A DNA stretch of 64,000 nucleotides from Sphingomonas sp. FARSPH (GTDB taxonomy: Bacteria; Pseudomonadota; Alphaproteobacteria; Sphingomonadales; Sphingomonadaceae): contig NZ_CP029985.1 of assembly GCF_003355005.1 (NCBI RefSeq), positions 930,001-994,000 on the forward strand, read 5' to 3'. Within the stretch, counting starts at the first letter, position 1. The number at the start of each line of letters is the position of its first letter. The notes under the pieces were generated by a model. The model saw only the letters and a list, made by a program, of their open reading frames with translations. It did no database searches and was not told the DNA's origin. Made by a program: the position numbers and the translations under genes. Shown here in pieces: positions 17,478 through 25,736 of this stretch.

Positions 17478-19276
17478 GCCGCGCCGTCCAGTCGCGAAGG
17501 GGTGCCATGGCCGTGATGCAGCGCCAGGCGATGCGTATGATAGGTCGCCAGCTTCTCGTTGTGGACGACGCTGACGATGGTCGCATCCGGCAGCGCATCC
17601 ACCACGGACCGGTAGAAATATGCGGCATTGTCGGCATCCAGCGCGCTGGTCGCCTCGTCCAGCACGAGGAGGCTGGGGCATTGGAGCAGGATGCGGGCGA
17701 GTGCGACGCGCTGCTGTTCGCCGGGCGACAGCTCGTCCTGCCACATGCGCAACTCGTGCATCGCGTCGACATGGGCATCGAGCCGGACCCGCTCCAGCAA
17801 GCCTGCGATGGTCGCGTCGTCGTGATCCTCGGCCCGGTCGGGGAAGCAGATGGCGGTCTTGAGCGTACCGAGCGGCAGGTACAACCGCTGCGGCACCAGC
17901 ATCGCCGTGCCCCGCTTCGTCATCGCCACCTGGCCCGCCCCATCGGGCCAGAGCCCGGCAACGGCGCGCAGCAACGTGGTCTTGCCCGTCCCCGAAGGTC
18001 CTTCGATCACCCAGCGCTCGCCGTCACGGATCGTCCAGTCCGACACTTCCAACAAGGGCTCGCCATTGGGGCGACGCAGCATCAGGCCGCTCGCGCGGAT
18101 CGCGACGCCCTCGGGCGTGCCGCCGGGCGTAAAGCCGATGCCGCGCGGCCGTTCGTAATCGATCGCGTCGTCGAGCGCCTTCAGGCGGTTGAAGTTCGCG
18201 ATCTGGCGGGCGATGCCGGGATAAGCGATGACGATATAGGACAGGTTGCTCGAAAATTGGGTGAAGGCATCGCGCGCCGCCTGCACCTGACCGAAGGTGA
18301 TCGCGCCCGCGAAATATTTCGGCACGGTCAGGAAGAGCGGCACGATCCCCATGACCTGCTGATAGACGCCCTGCCCGGCCTGCAGACCCGCATTGGCCAG
18401 CATCAGCCGATACCAGTTGCGCCGGATATTGGCGAAGCCCATGCGAAGCCCGCCCTGCTCGACCGCCTGCGCACCGGAAAAGGCAATCTGCTCGCCGTTG
18501 CGCCGGACGTGGAGCAGATCGGCGCGGAAATCGGCTTCATAATGCTGTTCACGCATGCGGCGCCGCACGAACGGCTTGCCGATCCACGTTATGAAGACCG
18601 TGCCGAACAGGACATAGACGATAGCGAACCAGACCAGATCGCCGCCCGGCAACGGCAGGCGATAACCGAACACCGGAAGGCTGATCGGCGAGGACGTCTG
18701 CAACAGGATCGTAGCGAAGATGATACCGCGTACCAGGCTGAACACCAGCGAGATCAAGATACTGAGCGGTGACGTGCCATAGATCAGCCCCATCGACGTG
18801 AATTCCTTCACGTCCTCGGCAATACGCTGGTCGGGATTGTCGATCATCCGCAACCGCTCGATCTCGTAGAAACGATCACGCGCGAACCAGCGACCCAGAT
18901 ACCAGTCCGTCATCCACTGGCGCCACCGCATCGACAGGGTCCAGCCGACGATGTTGTGCGCGAAAGACGTTCCGATCTGAAGAACGATGATCATCGCAAA
19001 GGCGAAGACCAGCGACAGGAACAGCCCCCCCTGCCGCTGCTCGATCGCATCGTAGAAGTTGCGCTGCCAATGGTTGGACAGCACGAAGGCATAGGTGGTG
19101 CCGATTTCGATCGCGCAGTAGCAGACGACCAGGAACCACGCCCATTTCCAATCGTCGGATACGAAGTAGCGCGTGCTGATCCGCCAAGCATGCGCCCAGC
19201 GCTCTCGCGCGGGCTGGGCAGGCTGGAGACCCGCCTCTCGGCGGGTCTCCTCGACATTGGCGGGGGGTGGTATCAT
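17474..19276 (-). CDS. SbmA/BacA-like ABC transporter with fused ATPase (YddA type)
   Basis: This 600-residue inner-membrane protein has about six membrane segments in residues 40-300 related to SbmA/BacA (ERWAHAWRISTRYFVSDDWKWAW, then NHWQRNFYDAIEQR, which is typical of the family). An ABC domain follows, with Walker A GPSGTGKTT (about 424), signature LSPGEQQRVALAR (about 510) and Walker B LLVLDEATSALD (about 530). SbmA/BacA proteins carry peptides such as microcin B17 and proline-rich antimicrobials inward. The fused-ATPase YddA branch is less well studied and export is possible. It begins 15 bases after the receptor gene and ends in overlap with tldE, which favours peptide import in this unit (inference). 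Confidence 0.88.
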   Translation of the reverse strand: MIPPPANVEETRREAGLQPAQPARERWAHAWRISTRYFVSDDWKWAWFLVVCYCAIEIGTTYAFVLSNHWQRNFYDAIEQRQGGLFLSLVFAFAMIIVLQIGTSFAHNIVGWTLSMRWRQWMTDWYLGRWFARDRFYEIERLRMIDNPDQRIAEDVKEFTSMGLIYGTSPLSILISLVFSLVRGIIFATILLQTSSPISLPVFGYRLPLPGGDLVWFAIVYVLFGTVFITWIGKPFVRRRMREQHYEADFRADLLHVRRNGEQIAFSGAQAVEQGGLRMGFANIRRNWYRLMLANAGLQAGQGVYQQVMGIVPLFLTVPKYFAGAITFGQVQAARDAFTQFSSNLSYIVIAYPGIARQIANFNRLKALDDAIDYERPRGIGFTPGGTPEGVAIRASGLMLRRPNGEPLLEVSDWTIRDGERWVIEGPSGTGKTTLLRAVAGLWPDGAGQVAMTKRGTAMLVPQRLYLPLGTLKTAICFPDRAEDHDDATIAGLLERVRLDAHVDAMHELRMWQDELSPGEQQRVALARILLQCPSLLVLDEATSALDADNAAYFYRSVVDALPDATIVSVVHNEKLATYHTHRLALHHGHGTPSRLDGAA

Positions 19277-19291
19277 CGCTGGACTACCCGA

Positions 19292-21640
19292 TCAGAACAG
19301 GCGCTTGGAGATGCTCAGACGAACGTTGCGCGTCTCTCCGTAAGGCACGAAATCCGGCGACGTCGTCACCCCATAGTTGCGCCGGTCGAACAGGTTGCGG
19401 ATACCCAGATTGATGTCGAACCCCTTATAGGACACGAAGCCGTTCACATCGACCTGGTGCGCTGCCGGTACCACATACTGGCCGAGGAAATCGGCGAACG
19501 AGCTGGATCGACCGAACAGACCGCCGCCGATACCACCGCTCACATCATCGGTGATGCGTGTACGATACGTCGAATACAGGCTGTACGTGTCGCGCGGTTG
19601 CTGCGCCGCGACGGTGCGGGTCGTTGTCGGCACCAGCAACTTGTAGTTCGTGCGCGTGAACGAGCCCTGGACCGTCCATCCCGGCAATATCTGACCAACG
19701 ACATTGAGGTCGACGCCGCGGCCGCGCTGGCCGGGGCCCGGCAGCAGGAAGCCCGGGTGCGCCGGATCCGCCAGCAGCACGTTGTCCTGCATCACGTCGA
19801 AATACGAGGCATTGATGGTCGCGCGTTTATGGAACAGGTCGAGCTTGACGCCGGCTTCCTTGTTCGTCGTGGTGATGTTCGGCAGCTGGCTCTTGTCGAA
19901 CGCCAAAGACGTCACTGGCGAGACGCCCTTGATGTAGTTGGCAAAGATCGAGAAATCGCTGGTAGCATCGAAGATGACACCGAAGTTGGGCGATGTCGCA
20001 TTCGCCCGGTTGGGCGCGGCAGGCGGCGTTCCGTAGAATTCAAACGTATTTTCATACCAGCTCTTGCGGACCCCACCCAGGACCTTCAGTTTCCAGACCT
20101 CGACCATAGCTTGGCCATATAACCCCTCTTGCTGCGAGCCTGTCCGGTAGGACGCGGGGTTGACGGCGGGGCGCGGCTGGACCGCCAGGGTATTGTTGAC
20201 CCCGAGCGGGATGGTACCCGCAGGCGCATCGTTGATGACGATATATTGCGTGCTGCTCAGCGATTCGGAGAAGCCCTTGCTGAAATTGTAGCCGACGTTG
20301 AGTCGCATTTTCACGACGTCGGCGATATGCGCCTTGATCCGAACGAAACCGTCGATAGCGTTGGACGTGCCGCGCTGCGCCGATCCGCGGATCGCCAACT
20401 GGAGGTTGTTGCGCCGCGTGCTGTAGGACAGCGGATAGAGGTCGAGCCCCAGATGGGTCTGGTCATGTAGGCCGCGCACGACGATGTCGATGCCCGAGGT
20501 GACGGCCCGCGTGGCATCGAAGTAAAAGCGCGAGGTATCCTGCCGAATCTGCTGGTTCGACGAATAGATCGGCACCGACGGATCACGGTCGATGATCTGT
20601 CGATTCATCCGATTGAACAGCGTGTAGGGCGTCAGGCCATTGATATCGTTCGACAGGCTCGCACCGATGACGATGTCGGTCAGCCGATCCTTGAAACGCA
20701 GCGACGGCGCGAACAGCCAGTTCTTGTTGCCGGTGTACCCGCCGAAATTGCGATCCATCGTCTGCGCGCTCGCGACGACCCGGCCTGACAGCTTGTTGTT
20801 GGCGGTGATGGCGTTGTTGGCATCGATGACGCCGCGTACAAGCCCGAATGAGCCCATGTCGAAACTGACTGCCAGTCGCTCTTCGGCGCTCGGCTTCTTC
20901 GTGACGACGTTGATGTTGCCGCCAAGGTTGTCGAACCCGGCCAGCAGCGCGTCCGGTCCCTTCAGGATTTCCACCCGTTCGATATTGGCGACCGGCTGGC
21001 TCGCACCGGCGGTGATGCCATATTGCCCCGCGGCCGACAGCCCGTTGATCAGGCCGCTGGCATTGAGACCGCGCACCGTATAGGTCGAACCGCCACCGGG
21101 GTTGTTGAACTGCGTCGAGACGCCGCCGGCATTCCGCAGGACATCTGTGATATCCAGCGCCTGCTGATCCTCGATCGTCTTGGCGGTGATGACCTGCGTG
21201 TTGCGCGGTTGATCGCGCAGCCCCAGACCGTTGCGGTCGGACGTCGTCGCCTGGCGGACCAGCACGCTGGTCTCCGCCTCGTCGCGGCGGGCGGTCACGA
21301 CGATCTCGTTGACGACGACCAATCCCTCTTGCGCGCCCGGGATGACGGTAAGGCCGGTGCCCGCGATCGCCGCTTGCACTGCGCGGCGGGCATTCCGCGC
21401 GCCCTGCACCGGTTGCGAGGTCAGACCCTTGACCGCATCAGGGTCGAAATTGATCGTTTCGCCGGTCTGTGCGGCGATCGCGCGCAACGCGGCCTCCATC
21501 GGCATCGCCGACAGGCTGACGTTGCCCTTGCGCGCCGCCTGGGCGGCAGCAGACGATGGTAGAGCGACACTGGCGGCAGCGATCACCCCAAGGCTTGCCG
21601 CTCCCAACAGAATGCGTGCATTTGCAGTCATACCAAGCAT
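19292..21640 (-). CDS. TonB-dependent receptor with N-terminal STN domain (siderophore-receptor type)
   Basis: Of several in-frame ATGs, 21640 has the best spacing to the AGGGGG ribosome site; ATG 21646 lies directly on it. The 782-residue precursor has a signal ending near residue 34 (AAAQ), an STN (secretin/TonB short N-terminal) domain at about 36-110, a TonB box EIVVTARR (112-119), and a plug with VERVEILKGPDALLAG. The barrel ends in LSISKRLF. STN domains of FecA/FpvA-type receptors usually signal to a FecR-like anti-sigma factor, but no fecI/fecR pair is in the window; a LysR gene lies upstream instead. It is the first gene of the nine-gene unit, with the ABC transporter 15 bases behind it. 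The cargo could be a ferric siderophore or a peptide. Confidence 0.88.
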   Translation of the reverse strand: MLGMTANARILLGAASLGVIAAASVALPSSAAAQAARKGNVSLSAMPMEAALRAIAAQTGETINFDPDAVKGLTSQPVQGARNARRAVQAAIAGTGLTVIPGAQEGLVVVNEIVVTARRDEAETSVLVRQATTSDRNGLGLRDQPRNTQVITAKTIEDQQALDITDVLRNAGGVSTQFNNPGGGSTYTVRGLNASGLINGLSAAGQYGITAGASQPVANIERVEILKGPDALLAGFDNLGGNINVVTKKPSAEERLAVSFDMGSFGLVRGVIDANNAITANNKLSGRVVASAQTMDRNFGGYTGNKNWLFAPSLRFKDRLTDIVIGASLSNDINGLTPYTLFNRMNRQIIDRDPSVPIYSSNQQIRQDTSRFYFDATRAVTSGIDIVVRGLHDQTHLGLDLYPLSYSTRRNNLQLAIRGSAQRGTSNAIDGFVRIKAHIADVVKMRLNVGYNFSKGFSESLSSTQYIVINDAPAGTIPLGVNNTLAVQPRPAVNPASYRTGSQQEGLYGQAMVEVWKLKVLGGVRKSWYENTFEFYGTPPAAPNRANATSPNFGVIFDATSDFSIFANYIKGVSPVTSLAFDKSQLPNITTTNKEAGVKLDLFHKRATINASYFDVMQDNVLLADPAHPGFLLPGPGQRGRGVDLNVVGQILPGWTVQGSFTRTNYKLLVPTTTRTVAAQQPRDTYSLYSTYRTRITDDVSGGIGGGLFGRSSSFADFLGQYVVPAAHQVDVNGFVSYKGFDINLGIRNLFDRRNYGVTTSPDFVPYGETRNVRLSISKRLF

Positions 21641-21884
21641 GATCATCCCCCTCTCAGGGCGCGCGCCATCCCATGCGCCGACATCGTCGCGCACCTGATC
21701 GGACCGGAACCCTGTGACAAAACGGACTCGCCTTGCGGCGAAAGAACAGTCGCTTCCAAATCGGCTGCGACCGCGACCGTCCTCCTGCTTGACGGTATCC
21801 CTGTCTTGGTGGCTGACGCCCCAGTGGGAACTTCCCGTCGAGGGAAAGGCTATGCTTCAGTCAGGTTACACGCAAATTCGAAGT

Positions 21885-21903
21885 GTTCATATCGGCCATG
21901 AAC
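21885..21903. promoter_or_regulatory. Candidate LysR-type operator before the nine-gene unit
   Basis: GTTCATATCGGCCATGAAC is a palindrome with 6-base arms around 7 bases and holds the T-N11-A core of LysR boxes. It lies just downstream of the LysR coding region and about 245 bases before the receptor start. The rest of the gap (21641-21884) has no gene. Confidence 0.4.
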
Positions 21904-21904
21904 G

Positions 21905-22903
21905 CTATCGATGGGGTGTCATCTCCTGTCGGATGAGCGAGAACGACGCGACATACGCCTCGATCTGCTCGACGAACCACGCAAGCATCGGGTCGCGCCG
22001 CCGGTATGCTGCCCATTGCGCCACGATGACGGTCTGTCGCTGCGTGAACGGCGCTGCGACGACCCTGACCGGCATCATGGATGCGAAATGCTGGAACAGC
22101 CAGCTGCTGCCCGTCGCCATCAGGTCGCTGCCGATGACGATCGCAGGCAGAGCCGCCTGCGAACTGGTCCGCATGACGATTCGGCGCGCTTTCAGCGCTT
22201 CGGTCGTGCGGCGGTCCAGGGCCAGGAACGGCATGCGCTCGTCGCGGGCGATGACGTGCCGCGCGGCGCGATAGTGCGCCTCGTCGATGTCGAACCGGTC
22301 CGCAAGTTCGGAATGGCCGGTCCATATCAGACACGAGACGTGATCGGTCAGGATGGGCAAGGTCTCAAGGTCCGCCAACGCCACGTCGTCAGGCAGCAAC
22401 AGCAGTTCGGCACCCTCGTCCAGCGCGCGGCGCGGGGCGTCGGCGTCCAATGGAACGACGTTGATCGTCAGGCGAGGCGCGGCCTTCAACAGGCGCCGAA
22501 TGACCGGGCCCAGGAGCATCTGTTCCACCACGTCCGACGCAGCGACCGTGATCGTGCCCGTACTGGTCAGCGGATCGAAGGACAGCGACAGATTGAGCGT
22601 CCCGTCGACGTCGCGCAACACCCGACGTACCTCGCCGCGTAACGCCAGGCCGAGCGGGGTCAGTTGCTGGTCGCCGCCCGCATGGGTGACGATGTCGTCG
22701 CCGAAATGCTCGCGCAGGCGACGCAGCGCGTGGCTCATCGCCGACTGGCTGAGCCGCACCCGCCGTCCCGCCTCGGTCAGGGTCGGCGCGTGCAGGATCG
22801 CGTCGAGCGGGTAGAGCAGGTTGAGGTTGAGCCGGTGGACCGGCGCCTCGGCAGCCGCTGCGGCGCTGCCGCTCCGGTCCGTCATCGATCGATCGGCACT
22901 CAC
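21905..22903 (-). CDS. LysR-family transcriptional regulator
   Basis: This 332-residue regulator starts at GTG 22903 behind an AGGA ribosome site; ATG 22885 is the alternative. An N-terminal winged helix (LYPLDAILHAPTLTEAGRRVRLSQSAMSHALRRLREHFGDD, about residues 32-71) carries the recognition helix SQSAMSHALRRLR. This resembles the NodD/aromatic-regulator branch. The effector domain follows (about 105-320). It lies 264 bases upstream of the nine-gene unit in the same direction and is divergent from the marR-efflux operon, so it may control either. The palindromes at 21885-21903 and 22962-22987 are candidate targets. The inducer is unknown. Confidence 0.88.
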   Translation of the reverse strand: MSADRSMTDRSGSAAAAAEAPVHRLNLNLLYPLDAILHAPTLTEAGRRVRLSQSAMSHALRRLREHFGDDIVTHAGGDQQLTPLGLALRGEVRRVLRDVDGTLNLSLSFDPLTSTGTITVAASDVVEQMLLGPVIRRLLKAAPRLTINVVPLDADAPRRALDEGAELLLLPDDVALADLETLPILTDHVSCLIWTGHSELADRFDIDEAHYRAARHVIARDERMPFLALDRRTTEALKARRIVMRTSSQAALPAIVIGSDLMATGSSWLFQHFASMMPVRVVAAPFTQRQTVIVAQWAAYRRRDPMLAWFVEQIEAYVASFSLIRQEMTPHR

Positions 22904-22961
22904 GGCATCCTGCCCTTCACCCGTCGTCTCCCGCCTCGCAGCCGATCATGGCAGGTTTTGC

Positions 22962-22987
22962 GCAACCGGTAACTGTTTACCTGTTGC
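22962..22987. promoter_or_regulatory. 26-base imperfect palindrome between lysR and marR
   Basis: GCAAC-C-GGTAA (22962-22972) pairs with TTACC-T-GTTGC (22977-22987) around CTGT; only the base between the two blocks of each arm fails to pair. It lies about 60 bases before the lysR start and 60 before marR, so it could be an autoregulatory LysR site or a second MarR site. Confidence 0.5.
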
Positions 22988-23023
22988 ATCTCAGCACGCT
23001 CCAAAACCGATTGTGCGAACATA

Positions 23024-23041
23024 GATAGATAGCTATCTATC
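23024..23041. promoter_or_regulatory. Probable MarR operator
   Basis: GATAGATAGCTATCTATC is an 18-base perfect palindrome ending 6 bases before the marR start codon, overlapping the place of its promoter and ribosome site. The position fits autorepression by a MarR dimer that also controls the efflux genes behind it. Confidence 0.65.
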
Positions 23042-23047
23042 GTCATA

Positions 23048-23497
23048 ATGTCCGATCGAAGCCACCTCGAACGCCGGATCGCGGCCACGCTGATCCTGCT
23101 CGCCCGCGCATACAGGCGGCACCTCGATCGTGCCTTGGCGGGACTCTCGCTTTCGCACGCCTCGGCGCTCGCCGTGATGCTGCTCGGTCGCATGGAGGAC
23201 GGCGTGCGTCAGGGCATGCTGGCAGAGCAGCTCGGCGTGGAAGGCCCGACGGTCGTGCCGCTCGTCGACCAGATCGAACGGGCGGGCCTTGCGGAGCGAC
23301 GCGCGGATGCCTCCGACAAGCGCGCCAAGACGATCCATCTCACGCCCGCAGGCCGGGCGCTTGCCGCGCAGGCGGAGGTTCGCTCCGCGGAAGTCCGGTC
23401 TGCGCTCTTTGCCGGTATCCCCGCCGACGACCTGGCCACCGCCATCCGCGTGCTCGAGCGGCTTGGCGAGGCGATCGGCGCGTCAGAGGCGGATTGA
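23048..23497 (+). CDS. MarR-family regulator of the efflux operon
   Basis: This 149-residue winged-helix protein has the MarR core at about residues 30-115: LSHASALAVMLLG, RQGMLAEQLGVEGPTVVPLVDQIERAGLAERRADASDKRAKTIHLT, with the wing Asp-Lys-Arg-Ala-Lys. The start ATG 23048 follows the palindromic operator. The efflux gene starts 4 bases after its stop, so it is the first gene of the operon. MarR proteins of this kind release DNA on binding phenolic or aromatic acids (family knowledge), which fits an AaeB-like pump; the ligand is not known here. Confidence 0.88.
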   Translation: MSDRSHLERRIAATLILLARAYRRHLDRALAGLSLSHASALAVMLLGRMEDGVRQGMLAEQLGVEGPTVVPLVDQIERAGLAERRADASDKRAKTIHLTPAGRALAAQAEVRSAEVRSALFAGIPADDLATAIRVLERLGEAIGASEAD

Positions 23498-23501
23498 GCG
23501 C

Positions 23502-25511
23502 ATGCGGATCGGTTTGCGGGAGGCGGTCTTCTCCGCCAATTGCTTCGCAGCGGCGATGCTCGCGCTGTTCGTGTCGTTCCGGCTGGGGCTGGAGCGACCG
23601 TTCTGGGCGATGGCGACCGTCTATATCACCAGCCAGCCGCTGAGCGGCGCGGTGCGATCCAAGGCGGTGTTCCGTCTGATCGGCACGATCGTCGGGGCGG
23701 CCGTCACCGTCGTGCTCGTGCCCTTGCTGGCCAACGCGCCGGTGTTGCTTTCGCTTGCGCTCGCTTTGTGGGTCGCGGGCTGCCAGTTCATCTCGCTGCT
23801 CGACCGTACGCCGAGGTCCTATGTGTTCATGCTCGCCGGCTATACTGCGGCGTTGATCGGTTTTCCCAGCGTCACCCACCCGGAGGCGATCTTTCAGGTG
23901 GCCGTGCTCCGCGCACAGGAAATCGGTATCGGTGTCGCCTGCGCCGCGATCATCCACGCCGCCGTCTGGCCGCGCAGCGTCACGGCATTGCTACGCACGC
24001 GTATTCAAGCCGTGCTCGACGAGGCGGAAAGGTGGATCGTCGATTCTCTCGCCCCGGAGGCGCCGGCGCGCGGCGATGCCAGGCGGCGCCGTCTGGCCAG
24101 CGACGTCACCGAACTGCACGTGATGGCCACGCATGTCCCGTTCGACACCGCGGCGCAACGGCCGACCCAGGCTGTGTTGGCGGCGCTGCAGGACCGGCTG
24201 GTGCTCCTTCTTCCGCTCGTGTCCGCCGTCGAGGACCGCATCCGCGGCCTCGCCGCCATCCACGCACTTCCCGGCCCCGTGGCTGCGCTGATCGACGATA
24301 TCCGGCGCTGGGTCCGCGAACCCGACAGCGCCACGCCTGCCGCCCTCGTCGCGCGTTGCGAGGCGCTGGCCGCCGACGACCCCATGCGGACATGGGCCGG
24401 TTTGCTGACCGCCAATCTGCTCGCCCGCCTCAGCGAGCTGGTCGTGGCGCTCGATACGACACGGCAGGTGGCCGCGCAGGCGACGACGCCCACCGGGTCG
24501 ATGCCGGACCATATCCGCGCCCTGCTGCGCGAGCGGCAGCGCCGGCCGCTCCACCGAGACTATGCACTGGCGCTGCTGTCCGCGACGGCGACCGTGATCG
24601 CGACGCTGGGCTGCTGCGCGTTCTGGATCCTCACCGCCTGGCCGGAGGGCGCGGTCGCAGCCATGATCGCGGCGGTCGTATGCTGTTTGTTCGGGACGAT
24701 CGACGATCCGGTTCCCGCGCAACGCGGGTTCCTGATCTGGATCACCGTATCCGTACCGCTGGCGGCGCTCTACCTCTTCGCGCTTCTGCCGTTGGTCCAC
24801 AGCTTCGAAACGCTGACGCTGGTGCTGGCACCGGCACTGCTGACGACCGGCGCGCTGCTCGCGCTGCCGCACTGGTATGGCCGGATGTTACCGATCGTTA
24901 TCGGTCTGGCCGGCGGTCTGGCGTTGACCAACACCTTCTCCGTCGACGCGGCCGGTTTCTTCAACGGCAGTATCGCCCAGTCGGTGGGCGTGGCGGCCGC
25001 GATCCTCACGACGCGCATCTTCCGCAGCCTCGGCGCCGGAACGGCCGTGCGGCGGCTGCGCCGTGCGGGCTGGCGCGAACTGGCCGATCTCGCATCCCGT
25101 CCGTCCGGCCTGGCGGTCGCGAGGTGGACCAGTCGCATGCTCGACCGGGTCGGGCTGCTGGCGACGCGCCTGGGCGATGTCGATCAGGCGGATCGCGATG
25201 TCGGCATGGCGGCGCTGCGCGATCTGCGGGTCGGGGTGAACGTGACCCAGCTCGCGCCCGAGAGGATCGGCGACACGGCGGAGATCGCAGCCTTGCGACG
25301 CGATGTCGCGGCCCATTACCGCACCTGCGACACGGACACGGCGGCAGCGCCGGCATCCACGCTCCTTGCCCGGATCGACGCGGCCATCGCGTCCGCGATC
25401 GACCGGCCCGTCTCCGAGACCCGGTGGAACGAACTCGCCGCGCTGACCGGGCTACGGCGAAACTTCTTTCCGGAGGCACCCGCCTGGGAACAGCAGAGGG
25501 AGGCCGCATGA
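23502..25511 (+). CDS. FUSC/AaeB-family aromatic-acid efflux permease
   Basis: This 669-residue inner-membrane protein has two hydrophobic blocks (about residues 10-160 and 350-510), separated and followed by soluble helical regions, the layout of AaeB and fusaric-acid resistance (FUSC) proteins. The N-terminus contains ERPFWAMATVYITSQPLSGAVRSKAVFRLIGT, a family signature. The start is ATG 23502, 4 bases after marR; the frame upstream belongs to marR DNA. Its TGA overlaps the ATG of the small DUF1656 gene. With the adaptor and outer-membrane channel that follow it forms a three-part pump, probably for hydroxylated aromatic acids or similar toxic anions (inference from family). Confidence 0.88.
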   Translation: MRIGLREAVFSANCFAAAMLALFVSFRLGLERPFWAMATVYITSQPLSGAVRSKAVFRLIGTIVGAAVTVVLVPLLANAPVLLSLALALWVAGCQFISLLDRTPRSYVFMLAGYTAALIGFPSVTHPEAIFQVAVLRAQEIGIGVACAAIIHAAVWPRSVTALLRTRIQAVLDEAERWIVDSLAPEAPARGDARRRRLASDVTELHVMATHVPFDTAAQRPTQAVLAALQDRLVLLLPLVSAVEDRIRGLAAIHALPGPVAALIDDIRRWVREPDSATPAALVARCEALAADDPMRTWAGLLTANLLARLSELVVALDTTRQVAAQATTPTGSMPDHIRALLRERQRRPLHRDYALALLSATATVIATLGCCAFWILTAWPEGAVAAMIAAVVCCLFGTIDDPVPAQRGFLIWITVSVPLAALYLFALLPLVHSFETLTLVLAPALLTTGALLALPHWYGRMLPIVIGLAGGLALTNTFSVDAAGFFNGSIAQSVGVAAAILTTRIFRSLGAGTAVRRLRRAGWRELADLASRPSGLAVARWTSRMLDRVGLLATRLGDVDQADRDVGMAALRDLRVGVNVTQLAPERIGDTAEIAALRRDVAAHYRTCDTDTAAAPASTLLARIDAAIASAIDRPVSETRWNELAALTGLRRNFFPEAPAWEQQREAA

Positions 25512-25732
25512 TGGGGGACGTCGATCTTGCCGGAGTCTATATCCACCCGCTGCTGATCGCCGCCATTCTGGCGTTCGTCGTCGCGGAGGCTGTCGCCTGG
25601 CTGCTGGCACGTCTGCGACTGTATCGCTTCGTCTGGCATCGCGGCCTGTTCGACGTGGCGCTGACGATGATCCTCTGGGCTGGTTTCGCCACGCTCCTCA
25701 ACGGCGGCAATCCGGCCGCCCCTTTCGGTTAG
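25508..25732 (+). CDS. DUF1656/AaeX-like small membrane protein
   Basis: This 74-residue protein starts ATGATGGGG in overlap with the permease stop. It has two hydrophobic helices (about 11-32 and 46-64), with DLAGVYIHPLLIAA at the start and YRFVWHRGLFDVALTMIL in the second half, the hallmarks of DUF1656. Such proteins always lie between the permease and adaptor genes of AaeB-type pumps; their exact role is not known. Confidence 0.85.
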   Translation: MMGDVDLAGVYIHPLLIAAILAFVVAEAVAWLLARLRLYRFVWHRGLFDVALTMILWAGFATLLNGGNPAAPFG

Positions 25733-25736
25733 AGAC

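Noticed and set aside
9272..21640. Reading the TldDE/SbmA-like unit as a microcin-type biosynthesis cluster
   Set aside because: No precursor peptide, cyclodehydratase, lanthipeptide, lasso or radical-SAM gene is visible in or near the unit; only import and breakdown functions are present.
23021..23042. Short GATA-type tandem repeat read as a microsatellite
   Set aside because: The stretch is a centred palindrome right before a marR start codon, so an operator explains it better than a simple repeat.
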